This document shows, piece by piece, positions 16,643 to 23,837 of a stretch of 39,479 nucleotides of DNA (position 1 is its first letter; every line of letters starts with the position of its first letter). A program made the translations under genes and the position numbers. The notes beneath the pieces are model-generated. The model was not told the DNA's origin, made no database searches, and saw only the letters and a program-made list of their open reading frames with translations. Location: positions 1 to 39,479 of IMG/VR virus record IMGVR_UViG_3300008448_000233. One strand, 5' to 3'. This DNA comes from a virus.

Positions 16643-17163
16643 TTATGTGGATACTCAATATTTTACCTGAAGCAGCAATACATTGGACTCTAAGTATTAG
16701 TATTATAGGTATACTAATTTCTTTTGTTATAGGCATATTTCCTGTAATCAAAACTTATAAATTGCCTATACAAATAATTAGTGTGATTTTACTATCATAT
16801 ACTCTTTACTTAGAAGGGTCATTGGCCAAGAAGAAAGAGTATGAATTGGCTTTAAAAAATATGGAAATAAAGATTGCTAAAGCAGAAGCTGAAGCGGCAA
16901 ATAAAAATGTTGAGATTCAAGAAAAAATAGTAGAAAAGACTAAAGTCGTAAGAGAAAAAGGTAAAAAACAAATAGAATATATTACAAAAATTGAAAAGGG
17001 TGATACCTTAACAATTGTAAAAGACATGAGTGAAGAAGAAAGAAAAAAATTTCAATCTCAAATTGAAGAACTTAGAAAGTTTAATGAATCCTGCACTATC
17101 CCCAGTATTATAATTGAACAACATAATGCTGCTGCACAAAAAACGGATAATACAAAAAAATGA
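16639..17163 (+). CDS. Membrane protein with coiled coil, inner-membrane spanin-like
   Basis: 174 residues. Two hydrophobic segments (about 16-36 and 41-60) are followed by a long charged coiled coil (about 62-145; KNMEIKIAKAEAEAANKNVE and onward) and a short tail. An inner-membrane anchor plus long helix directly overlapping a small lipoprotein gene is the layout of two-component spanins, which fuse inner and outer membranes at the last step of lysis. Classical Rz has one anchor, so the two segments are unusual. No holin or endolysin is adjacent. ATGA overlaps on both sides. Confidence 0.6.
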   Translation: MIMWILNILPEAAIHWTLSISIIGILISFVIGIFPVIKTYKLPIQIISVILLSYTLYLEGSLAKKKEYELALKNMEIKIAKAEAEAANKNVEIQEKIVEKTKVVREKGKKQIEYITKIEKGDTLTIVKDMSEEERKKFQSQIEELRKFNESCTIPSIIIEQHNAAAQKTDNTKK

Positions 17164-17423
17164 AATTTTTAATTTGTTCTTTTATTGTAATAATTTCAGG
17201 ATGTGCATATGCCCCGGTGAAGCCGGAGTTTCCTAAAGCAACTCCCATATTAATGCAGAAATGTGAAGAGTTGCAAAAAATAGAAGGAAATACAGTTACT
17301 ATAACAGAAATGCTTAAAACTATAGTAAACAACTATACTTTATACTACGAATGTTCTACTAAAGTAGAAGGTTGGCAAGACTGGTACATAGAACAAAAAA
17401 AGATATATGAAAGTATCAAGTAG
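17160..17423 (+). CDS. Small lipoprotein, candidate outer-membrane spanin
   Basis: 87 residues, lipoprotein signal MKFLICSFIVIISGC with lipobox IISGC. The mature part has KPEFPKATPILMQKCEELQK, then an Asn/Tyr-rich helix with YYECSTKVEGWQDWY. I recall a Pro-x-FP-x-x-x-x-LM-x-x-C signature in Rz1-like or lysis-associated lipoproteins of other phages. It overlaps the spanin-like membrane gene by 4 nt, the usual coupling. Confidence 0.65.
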   Translation: MKFLICSFIVIISGCAYAPVKPEFPKATPILMQKCEELQKIEGNTVTITEMLKTIVNNYTLYYECSTKVEGWQDWYIEQKKIYESIK

Positions 17424-17664
17424 TATCTTCTTAACAACATTTTTTTTAATGGGATGTGTTTCTCCAGCAGAACAAGCATACTATGATACTGCTAAATCAA
17501 TAAGCAAAGATCAAACAATGGCTCAAACTGCATGTTGGGCAGCAGTAAGCGAAATAGCCAAAAACGGAGATGAGTCTGTAAAGGCCAATGCTATGCGCTT
17601 GGGTTATTACACATGTAAGGTAGAAACTATAAAATTAGAGACTCCCAAACGTTTAGGACTTTAA
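17407..17664 (+). CDS. Second small lipoprotein
   Basis: 85 residues with signal MKVSSSIFLTTFFLMGC and lipobox FLMGC. The mature domain is helical (AEQAYYDTAKSISKDQTMAQ) with two further Cys (TACWAAV, YYTCKVE). It overlaps the preceding lipoprotein by 17 nt. It is either the outer-membrane spanin partner instead of 17160, or a separate envelope protein. The following bases hold a late-type promoter box. Confidence 0.65.
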   Translation: MKVSSSIFLTTFFLMGCVSPAEQAYYDTAKSISKDQTMAQTACWAAVSEIAKNGDESVKANAMRLGYYTCKVETIKLETPKRLGL

Positions 17665-17672
17665 GATAAATA
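17665..17672 (+). promoter_or_regulatory. Late-promoter-like box GATAAATA
   Basis: GATAAATA just after the lipoprotein stop; 17 nt lie between it and the ATG of a virion gene at 17690, with TAGGA as ribosome-binding site. It also sits in the short palindrome AAGATAAATATCTT (17663-17676). Confidence 0.5.
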
Positions 17673-17689
17673 TCTTATAGGATCATAAA

Positions 17690-18460
17690 ATGGTTAAGCA
17701 GGTAAAAACAGCATCAACTACGTTTACTAATACTATGACTCAGGCTAGTGTTTTTCCTGTGGCTGAAATACAGAATTCTAATGTAAATCCTCAATTGACA
17801 ACGGCAGTCCCGGTGACAACAGTTAATAATATAGGTATACAAGCAAATAATTTATATATTTCAGGGGTGACTTTATCTACTACAAATAGTACACCATTAC
17901 CACTAGGTTATACCTCAATACCATATGGATCACAAGAATATATCAATATAGGTGCATATCCTAACGATGGTACCGGCGATCCGTTAAGGGTAGCATTTGA
18001 TAAAATTAATAATAACTTTTCTAATTTATTTGCTACTACATTCAGTACATCTGAAAGCATTACTACAGGACTAACATCTAACCAAGTTATACTAGAACAA
18101 CCAGTTAATACCTTTATGCAAGGTGTATTTCAAATTAGAAGTTATGATCCTACAAATATAGATATGCAAGATATTACTTTATCAGCATCAATCACAAACG
18201 ATGCTAATTCTGTAAAATTTACCGGGTATGCAACTCTTTTTGACGGTAATGCATTATGTAGATATGATATGGACGTATTTAATGATAGTGTTAGAATACT
18301 AGTTAACCCGTTAATAAATACTGACATACATCATTATATTTCATATCAAGTTACTAACTCAGGCGCTGTCGAAGGACCTTCTATTGCTCTAAATGGATAT
18401 CCATCTGATTTTATTATGAGTACTGAAGATGATATAGAATTAATTGCTGAAGGTGGATAA
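17690..18460 (+). CDS. Virion structural protein, tail-fibre or baseplate-like
   Basis: 256 residues, Asn/Thr/Ser-rich beta sequence without charge clusters. The segment INIGAYPNDGTGDPLRVAFD followed by KINNNFSNLF is a signature I recall from T4-like tail-fibre and baseplate proteins of marine phages (NDGTGD...R.A...IN.NF). The rest is beta-rich (ITLSASITNDANSVKFTGYA). It follows a late-type box and precedes the two CTS-tagged genes without gap. The exact tail location cannot be fixed. Confidence 0.75.
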   Translation: MVKQVKTASTTFTNTMTQASVFPVAEIQNSNVNPQLTTAVPVTTVNNIGIQANNLYISGVTLSTTNSTPLPLGYTSIPYGSQEYINIGAYPNDGTGDPLRVAFDKINNNFSNLFATTFSTSESITTGLTSNQVILEQPVNTFMQGVFQIRSYDPTNIDMQDITLSASITNDANSVKFTGYATLFDGNALCRYDMDVFNDSVRILVNPLINTDIHHYISYQVTNSGAVEGPSIALNGYPSDFIMSTEDDIELIAEGG

Positions 18461-18487
18461 ATGAGAGCAAAAGAATTTATTTCTGAA
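18461..18487 (+). other. Capsid-targeting-sequence-like tag, copy 1
   Basis: Encodes MRAKEFISE; predicted prohead-protease cleavage after Glu9 (I-S-E). Confidence 0.55.
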
Positions 18488-18856
18488 CAAAAACTATCAG
18501 ATGTGCATGATGGTTTACAAGTGGCAGCAAAAGCATTGCCTAATACCTTTGTGATTACTGATTTAAAAAATCAAGATTTTTATGAATTATATAGGTTTGG
18601 AATAGCGATTGCAGATGTGCGCGGCAATCAGGGTAGTGATGATGTAAACAATTATAAGCCTAACTTTGAAGCAGAGAGTGACTGGGGTGAAAATCAAATA
18701 GTCAGCAGTTTTGATCCTAACGTAGGAAAAGTAATAGATCAAGCATTAGCCAAGGTACACAAAAAAGGAAAAAAAGCAGTAAGTACTCCGGGTAGTGAAG
18801 AAATGGATGATACAGATTATAAGTCACCTGTTATACCCTTCAAGGGATACGAATAA
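18461..18856 (+). CDS. Small virion internal protein with capsid-targeting-like tag
   Basis: 131 residues. The N-terminus MRAKEFISE followed by Q is close in form to the T4 capsid-targeting sequence of internal proteins (about 10 residues ending in hydrophobic-x-Glu), after which the prohead protease cuts. Cleavage after E9 is predicted. The body contains YRFGIAIADVRGNQGS and a GENQIVSSFDPNVGKVIDQA segment; the C-terminus ends PFKGYE. The next gene has the same N-terminal tag and FKGYE tail, so the two are tandem paralogues. Probably packaged into the head and released by proteolysis; injected-protein roles are possible. Confidence 0.7.
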   Translation: MRAKEFISEQKLSDVHDGLQVAAKALPNTFVITDLKNQDFYELYRFGIAIADVRGNQGSDDVNNYKPNFEAESDWGENQIVSSFDPNVGKVIDQALAKVHKKGKKAVSTPGSEEMDDTDYKSPVIPFKGYE

Positions 18857-18882
18857 TGAGAGCAAAAGAATTCATTAGTGAA
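18856..18882 (+). other. Capsid-targeting-sequence-like tag, copy 2
   Basis: Same nine residues as copy 1 with synonymous nucleotide changes (ttcattagt against tttatttct), so the peptide rather than the DNA is conserved. Confidence 0.55.
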
Positions 18883-19227
18883 GAGAAAAAAGGAAAATTA
18901 ACACCTAGGCAACGGTTTGCTTCCAAAGGTATACATATTTTTAGCGATACTAATTACGATAGATCTTATGATTTAAATAGGGTAATGATGGCAGTAGCAT
19001 CTACTGACGGCATCTCTGCACCTGTAATGGATGGTGAGAGTTGGAATTCAAAATATAATACAGGTCATCCGTATACCAAGATAGAATCTGATATGCTAAA
19101 GTTAGCGTATAAAGCAGTAGGGGTACCATTTAAAGATTTGAATCACGGTGATTTAAGAAGTCAAGAATTACCCTCGACCAATAAACAAAGCATTGTAAAA
19201 TCATTTAAAGGGTACGAGAAAAAATAA
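18856..19227 (+). CDS. Second CTS-tagged internal protein (paralogue)
   Basis: 123 residues, starting MRAKEFISE then EKKGKLTPRQRF, identical for the first nine residues to 18461 and ending in KSFKGYEKK. Between the conserved ends the sequence differs (SNTDYDRS-type N-terminal region, DGESWNSKYNTGHPYTKIES, KAVGVPFKDLNHG). The first base overlaps the stop of the previous gene (TAATG). Conserved tags with diverged cores suggest duplicated head-internal proteins with separate roles, like T4 IPI, IPII and IPIII. Confidence 0.7.
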   Translation: MRAKEFISEEKKGKLTPRQRFASKGIHIFSDTNYDRSYDLNRVMMAVASTDGISAPVMDGESWNSKYNTGHPYTKIESDMLKLAYKAVGVPFKDLNHGDLRSQELPSTNKQSIVKSFKGYEKK

Positions 19228-19280
19228 TAGTAAAGGTAATTAACGAATAAGTAGTTGTATATTTTTATAACTTATACACT

Positions 19281-19973
19281 ATGATCGATATAAACACTAC
19301 CTTGGATTTAGTAAAATTAAAGTTTTACAACGAATGGCTATATACTGCTCATATATATGATGAAGGTGACAGTCAATTTCACAAAGAATTAACTACTCAA
19401 GTTGTTAATACTTATGTAGATCCATTGAATCTTCCTAAAGATGCTAAAATTCTAGATTTAGGGTGCGGCCCGGGCTATTTTTTAGATGAAATGAAATCTA
19501 GAGAATATACTGACGTTATCGGAGTTACTCTTAGTCCAGGTGATATTAAACTCTGTGAAGATAAAGGTCATACTATTAAAAAATATGATTTGAGTTTTCT
19601 ACCACAAAAAGACGGGTATTATGACGAAAGTGTAGATTTCATATTTCTACGACACGCATTAGAACATAGTCCCTATCCTATCTTTAGTTTAATGGAATAC
19701 AACCGAGTGTTGAAACAAGGTGGGAAAATATACATAGAAGTGCCTGCACCAAATTGTGATAGAAAGCACGAATTTAACTTGAATCATTATAGTATCCTAG
19801 GTGATCAGATGATAGTTGCTCTATTACAAAGAACTGGGTTTGATCTTAATCTTTTCAATAGTTTAGAATTTGATTTGGGTATCAAAGATACGCCTGACGG
19901 GGAAGCAAGAAAAGTCAGGGAAAAGTTCTATTGTATCTTAGCCACTAAAGCAAGACCCTTAGATATTAAATAA
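19281..19973 (+). CDS. Class I SAM-dependent methyltransferase
   Basis: 230 residues. Motif I ILDLGCGPG (57-65), then IGVTLSPGDIKLCEDKG and a VDFIFLRHALEHSPYP segment typical of the UbiE/Methyltransf_11 class, ending IYIEVPAPN. It transfers a methyl group from S-adenosylmethionine; the acceptor is unknown and could be a glycan, small molecule or virion component. It lies between CTS-tagged genes and a fibre-like gene. Upstream 53 nt hold no clear promoter. Confidence 0.88.
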   Translation: MIDINTTLDLVKLKFYNEWLYTAHIYDEGDSQFHKELTTQVVNTYVDPLNLPKDAKILDLGCGPGYFLDEMKSREYTDVIGVTLSPGDIKLCEDKGHTIKKYDLSFLPQKDGYYDESVDFIFLRHALEHSPYPIFSLMEYNRVLKQGGKIYIEVPAPNCDRKHEFNLNHYSILGDQMIVALLQRTGFDLNLFNSLEFDLGIKDTPDGEARKVREKFYCILATKARPLDIK

Positions 19974-19974
19974 A

Positions 19975-19982
19975 GATAAATA
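19975..19982 (+). promoter_or_regulatory. Late-promoter-like box GATAAATA
   Basis: Ends 22 nt before the ATG at 20005 and overlaps the left arm of the hairpin at 19978-20002, so transcripts started here would lack the left arm. Confidence 0.5.
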
Positions 19983-20004
19983 CTCACTATAAGTGAGTAT
20001 TTTT
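19978..20004 (+). terminator. Perfect 11-bp hairpin with T tract, abutting the next start codon
   Basis: Left arm AAATACTCACT (19978-19988), loop ATA, right arm AGTGAGTATTT (19992-20002), then TT and the ATG. It has the form of an intrinsic terminator for the methyltransferase message and occupies the place of the ribosome-binding site of the 20005 gene. Confidence 0.55.
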
Positions 20005-21612
20005 ATGGCAATCCCAACCCCAACTGAAGTCGCACCCTGGTATCTTAGAAACATAACCCAAGCACTGGAATTAGATTCAGTAACTGGGCAAGTTCATGTA
20101 AGATCAAGTATTGTAGGCGGTAATGTTACTATTGCAGGCAATGTTATTGTCAGCAATGTCACTGTAGATGCTATAGGAAACATTGATGTTAGTGGGCCTA
20201 CAATGCCCGTCAGTGGTAATATTAATATTGACGCAGGTAATGTCACAGTATTACAAGGAACTGACCCGTGGGTAGTTTCAGGAAATGTTAATATTGACAA
20301 CTTCCCTGCTACAACAGCAGTAACACAAAGCACTGATCCTTGGATTATAGAAGGCAATGTAAATGCTACACTACAGGGAACATCGTTAGTAAATTTTATA
20401 CCTGAAGCAACTGATTCATTCGGAAGACTTCGCGTAAGTACTCCATACACCTTATACGATACACAGGTAAGGTATTATGATCACGAGCAATTTAGTTCTA
20501 ATATAGCAGGTACTGCCAATGTAGTTTACAACTCTAATTCTAGCACATTTGAATTAAATGTAGGAACAACTATAAATGATAGTGTTTTAAGAGAAACAGT
20601 AAGAGTATTTCCATATCAGCCGGGTAAAAGTTTATTGATACTTAATACATTCTGTATGGCAACTCCCAAAACAGGCTTAAGACAGCGTTCAGGATATTTT
20701 GGAGCAAATAATGGCATATACTTTGAGGTCTCGGGTACTACATTGAATATGGTTATTCGTAGTAGTAGCACAGGTATATTAGTAGAAGATAGAATAGCAC
20801 AATCTAGTTGGAATGGTGATAGATTAAATGGATTAGGCGGCGCAAACAATCCTAGCGGTTTAACATTAAATCCGGCACTAGACCAAATTTGGTGGACCGA
20901 TATTGAATGGTTGGGTGTAGGAAGTGTAAGGGTGGGTTTTATAATTGATGGCATCTATATTACATGTCATACATTTCAACATGCAAACACACCAAGTACC
21001 TTAACTGCTGATAATACTACAACCTATATGGGTACAGCCTCATTGCCCATACGCTATGAAATAACAAATACTGGTGGAACAGCATCACCTAGTATGATGC
21101 GTCAAATTTGTTCAAGTGTAATATCTGAAGGGGGGTTTCAACCATCTGGTAACCCAAGAGCAGCCGCGCATCTATTAGGTAGCCCAGTCACATTACTTAA
21201 TACCGGTGCATTCAAACCAGTCATGTCTATAAGACTAAAAAGTACCATGTTAGATGCTATTGTGGTTCCGATAAACTATTCTATTGTTCCGGTATCACAG
21301 AGTTTATTCCAATACCGTATATATAAGTATGCTATTACTAGTGGCGGTACATGGGTAGATTCAGCAGCAGATAGTGCAGTGCAATATAATTTAAGTCCAA
21401 CTGCATTAGTAAGCGGTGATATAGCGGAACAATCATTTATTAACTCTACTAATCAAAGCAGTGGTTCACCCACGCAAGAATCATTCAGTTTTACATATCA
21501 ACTTGAAAGAGAGCCGTTTACTGGAGTAGCATACGAATATGTAATTATGATGGCTACTACTGGGCAAAATCAAGATGTATATGTAAGTATCGAATGGCAA
21601 GAAGTAACTTAA
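20005..21612 (+). CDS. Tail-fibre-like structural protein
   Basis: 535 residues from ATG 20005; GTG 19993 lies inside the hairpin and is rejected. N-terminal MAIPTPTEVAPWYLRNITQA, then repeated short beta motifs of the GNV-x-I type (residues ~40-125: GGNVTIAGNVIVSN, SGNINIDAGNVT, VVSGNVNIDN, IIEGNVNA), typical of fibre shafts or beta-helices. A larger C-terminal domain begins with SFGRLRVSTPYTLYD and contains a lectin-like region with YFGANNGIYFEVSG. I recall this SFGRLRVS..YTLFD signature in marine phage fibre proteins. Probably a receptor-binding or decoration component. No Shine-Dalgarno. Confidence 0.75.
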   Translation: MAIPTPTEVAPWYLRNITQALELDSVTGQVHVRSSIVGGNVTIAGNVIVSNVTVDAIGNIDVSGPTMPVSGNINIDAGNVTVLQGTDPWVVSGNVNIDNFPATTAVTQSTDPWIIEGNVNATLQGTSLVNFIPEATDSFGRLRVSTPYTLYDTQVRYYDHEQFSSNIAGTANVVYNSNSSTFELNVGTTINDSVLRETVRVFPYQPGKSLLILNTFCMATPKTGLRQRSGYFGANNGIYFEVSGTTLNMVIRSSSTGILVEDRIAQSSWNGDRLNGLGGANNPSGLTLNPALDQIWWTDIEWLGVGSVRVGFIIDGIYITCHTFQHANTPSTLTADNTTTYMGTASLPIRYEITNTGGTASPSMMRQICSSVISEGGFQPSGNPRAAAHLLGSPVTLLNTGAFKPVMSIRLKSTMLDAIVVPINYSIVPVSQSLFQYRIYKYAITSGGTWVDSAADSAVQYNLSPTALVSGDIAEQSFINSTNQSSGSPTQESFSFTYQLEREPFTGVAYEYVIMMATTGQNQDVYVSIEWQEVT

Positions 21613-21613
21613 T

Positions 21614-21859
21614 ATGAAAGATGGCGACTTAATTACTTGGATATTCAAAATAACTATACTTACTTTGGCAGCGATTGTATTATGTGTAGTTATAGTCATG
21701 ATGTTCGGGTTGTTCGATGATCGTGTAAACAATGAGAAAGTATTTGAAATTATAGGGCCGGCGTTTAGTACAGTAGTCGGTGCTTTTGTAGGATTACTAG
21801 GTGGACTTACAATAAACGGTGGCAAATCAAAAGGTTGCCCTAAAGACGATTCCAAATAA
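21614..21859 (+). CDS. Small two-segment membrane protein, holin candidate
   Basis: 81 residues. Two hydrophobic segments: about 8-32 (IFKITILTLAAIVLCVVIVM region) and about 47-66 (IGPAFSTVVGAFVGLLGGLT), with a charged turn and a hydrophilic tail. Size and topology fit a class II-like holin, and I recall a similar GPAF-x-T-x-VGAFVGLL family in marine phages. It lies between the fibre gene and terL, a location also seen for holins or small virion membrane proteins. No lysin is next to it, so holin is a guess. Confidence 0.5.
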   Translation: MKDGDLITWIFKITILTLAAIVLCVVIVMMFGLFDDRVNNEKVFEIIGPAFSTVVGAFVGLLGGLTINGGKSKGCPKDDSK

Positions 21860-21868
21860 ATAAAGTTT

Positions 21869-22792
21869 ATGAGTGTAACACCTTCGTTAGTTAAAACACC
21901 GTATACTAAAACAAAGTTTGCAACGCAAAAAGAGTTGGATGACTTTATAAAATGTTGTGACCCCGACACAGGTTATCTATATTTTATGGATAACTTTTTT
22001 ATGATACAACACCCCACGCGTGGTAGCATGGTGTACCATCCGTGGGACTATCAAAAAAGATTAATAGAAACTTATCATAAGTATCGTTTTAGTATTAGCC
22101 TAATGCCTCGCCAGAGTGGCAAATCAACAAGTGCTGCAGGATATTTACTTTGGTATGCTATGTTCGTACCAGATAGTACAATTCTTATTGCGGCACACAA
22201 ATACACAGGCGCGCAGGAAATTATGCAGCGTATTCGCTATGCATATGAAAATTGCCCCGACCATATCAAAGCGGGCGTGACTACTTATAACAAAGGTTCC
22301 TTAGATTTTGAAAACGGATCTAGAATAGTATCTGCTACTACTACTGAAACCACCGGTCGCGGAATGTCTATTTCTTTGTTATACTTAGACGAGTTTGCTT
22401 TCGTTCGGCCATCTATTGCTGAGTTATTTTGGACCTCAATTACACCCACGTTGAGTACTGGGGGTAAAGCGATTATAACTAGCACACCCAACAGTGACGA
22501 AGATCAGTTTGCACTTATTTGGAAACAAGCCAATAAATGTGAAGATGCATATGGGAATGAAACTGAATTAGGAATCAATGGTTTCAGAGCATATAGAGCG
22601 CAATGGAGTGAACAGCCCGGAAGAGATGAAAAATGGGCTACTGAAATGAAAGCTCAATTAGGCGAAGATCGTTTCCGTCGAGAAATAGGATGCTTTAACG
22701 GTGAAACACAAATAAACCTAAAAGATTCAACCGGTAAAATATTCACGGCTACAATGTCGGATCTAGAGAAATTATTAAATGACGATAAATAA
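21869..22792 (+). CDS. terL: Terminase large subunit, N-terminal half fused to N-intein
   Basis: 307 residues: N-extein 1-274 (ATPase) plus IntN 275-307. The ATPase has a T4 gp17-like Walker A in MPRQSGKSTSA (79-89) and Walker B LLYLDEFAFV (170-179), with the coupling segment ITSTPNS (203-209). At 271-274 the sequence REIG precedes Cys275, where a canonical terminase would continue with CEF. The frame instead runs into CFNGETQINLKDSTGKI and stops after LLNDDK. That tail is an intein start (Cys1, block A), so the protein must be joined to TerL-C by trans-splicing. As encoded it lacks the whole nuclease domain. Confidence 0.93.
   Translation: MSVTPSLVKTPYTKTKFATQKELDDFIKCCDPDTGYLYFMDNFFMIQHPTRGSMVYHPWDYQKRLIETYHKYRFSISLMPRQSGKSTSAAGYLLWYAMFVPDSTILIAAHKYTGAQEIMQRIRYAYENCPDHIKAGVTTYNKGSLDFENGSRIVSATTTETTGRGMSISLLYLDEFAFVRPSIAELFWTSITPTLSTGGKAIITSTPNSDEDQFALIWKQANKCEDAYGNETELGINGFRAYRAQWSEQPGRDEKWATEMKAQLGEDRFRREIGCFNGETQINLKDSTGKIFTATMSDLEKLLNDDK
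22691..22789 (+). other. N-terminal split-intein fragment (IntN, 33 residues)
   Basis: Starts at TGC 22691 (Cys275 = intein residue 1) with CFNGETQI, a block A signature, and ends at the stop after 33 residues. An IntN this short is of the atypically split kind known from metagenomic TerL inteins such as AceL-TerL (IntN about 25), unlike the ~100-residue IntN of DnaE. Confidence 0.88.
22784..22791 (+). promoter_or_regulatory. Late-promoter-like box GATAAATA over the TerL-N stop
   Basis: The bases encode the last residues and stop of TerL-N (Asp-Lys-stop). If used, it would transcribe the homing endonuclease and TerL-C independently of TerL-N. Coding constraint makes this less certain than other boxes. 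Confidence 0.35.
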
Positions 22793-22796
22793 AAGT

Positions 22797-22826
22797 GTAG
22801 TTCGCGGAATGGGGATTCCCAACTAC
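22797..22826 (+). other. RNA hairpin between the TerL-N and endonuclease genes
   Basis: Outer stem GTAGTT (22797-22802) with AACTAC (22821-22826); inner stem GGAAT (22806-22810) with ATTCC (22815-22819) around GGGG; asymmetric internal loop CGC/C. There is no T tract, so it is not a standard terminator. It lies upstream of, and does not mask, the ribosome-binding site AAGGAG of 22853. Confidence 0.6.
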
Positions 22827-22852
22827 TCTAATGCTATAAAGGAGCAATCAGC

Positions 22853-23527
22853 ATGACTATTTATTCACCTCAGTGTATACCTACAGGATATTATGTATAC
22901 GCCTATTTACGACAAGACGGTACACCTTATTATATAGGCAAAGGTAAAAACAAACGAGCATGGCAGAAACATGAAACTATAAAAAGACCGTCGTATATCA
23001 ACATTATTATATTAGAGCAATCACTTACTGAAATAGGTGCAGTTGCATTAGAAAGAAGGATGATATGTTGGTATGGTAGAAAAGATTTAGGTACGGGAAT
23101 ATTGCGAAACAGAACTGATGGAGGTGATGGTACATTCAACTGTATGCCTTGGAATAAAGGGTTGAAGTTACCCAACCACGGCGGACGTAATAAAGGAACA
23201 GTATGGTCACCTGATGAGCGAGAGTCGCAACGCAAAGTTCGGTCTGCCCTGAATTATTACAATTATTTAAAAGACCCGGTAAGATGCCAAAGTATAAGCA
23301 CTGCCCAAAAAGGTAGAGTGGGTACGAGTTTAGGTAAAAAATGGTTTAATGACGGAATAAACGAGTATTATGGTGATAGTGTACCGATAGGATTAACTGC
23401 CGGCAGGTTAATAAACAATCAATCTAAAAAAGGATTAAGATGGTTTAATAACGGAAAAGAAAATAGGCAGTTTAGAGAAGGCACACAGTTAGAAGGATTT
23501 ATACATGGCAGAGTTAGTAAAAAATAA
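22853..23527 (+). CDS. Free-standing GIY-YIG homing endonuclease between the terL halves
   Basis: 224 residues. GIY-YIG nuclease domain at about 12-100: YYVYAYLRQDGTPYYIGKGK with R35, and catalytic Glu67 in ALERRMICWYGR. The DNA-binding part has a NUMOD3-like helix region (KGTVWSPDERESQRKVRSAL) and two copies of a KKWFNDG/LRWFNNG...G...GR motif (about 160-187 and 195-221). It would cut terL DNA lacking the insertion at this site and so spread the split locus by recombination. The gene is in neither extein frame. Strong SD (AAGGAG); its end overlaps TerL-C by 23 nt. Confidence 0.92.
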   Translation: MTIYSPQCIPTGYYVYAYLRQDGTPYYIGKGKNKRAWQKHETIKRPSYINIIILEQSLTEIGAVALERRMICWYGRKDLGTGILRNRTDGGDGTFNCMPWNKGLKLPNHGGRNKGTVWSPDERESQRKVRSALNYYNYLKDPVRCQSISTAQKGRVGTSLGKKWFNDGINEYYGDSVPIGLTAGRLINNQSKKGLRWFNNGKENRQFREGTQLEGFIHGRVSKK

Positions 23528-23837
23528 ATTAGGATTAGAAATTCTCACTGATAATGGCTGGGAACCATTTGATGGTATAGTCAATCAAGGAATTAAGCAC
23601 ACTATAATAGTAGAGACAGAAATTACTAAGGTGACTCTTACTCCTGACCATCAAATTTACATTAATGTTGATGAGAAAATTTCTGCGGAACGCCTTAAAC
23701 CAGGTGATTTAATTTCTACTCTCCACGGCCCACAACAAGTTATATCAATAAAAGAAAATCTATTAGAAAACGTGTACGACATTGTAAACGCAGGTGCTAA
23801 TAAGAGATTTTACGCTAATGATATATTGTGTTCCAAT
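23505..23837 (+). other. C-terminal split-intein fragment (IntC, 111 residues)
   Basis: Block B LTPDHQIYI (T-x-x-H, about residues 45-53), AERLKPGDLI, block F NVYDIVNAGANKRFYANDIL (about 89-108) and block G CSN followed by extein Cys112 at TGC 23838. The final Asn and +1 Cys are intact, but the penultimate residue is Ser instead of the usual His. No endonuclease domain is inserted. Confidence 0.88.

Noticed and set aside
22853-23527. Reading the terL region as a simple frameshifted or broken gene with an inserted endonuclease
   Set aside because: The extra residues at each edge match intein blocks with Cys1, T-x-x-H, block F and Asn-Cys, and the exteins join cleanly at a conserved terminase motif, so split-intein encoding explains it better.
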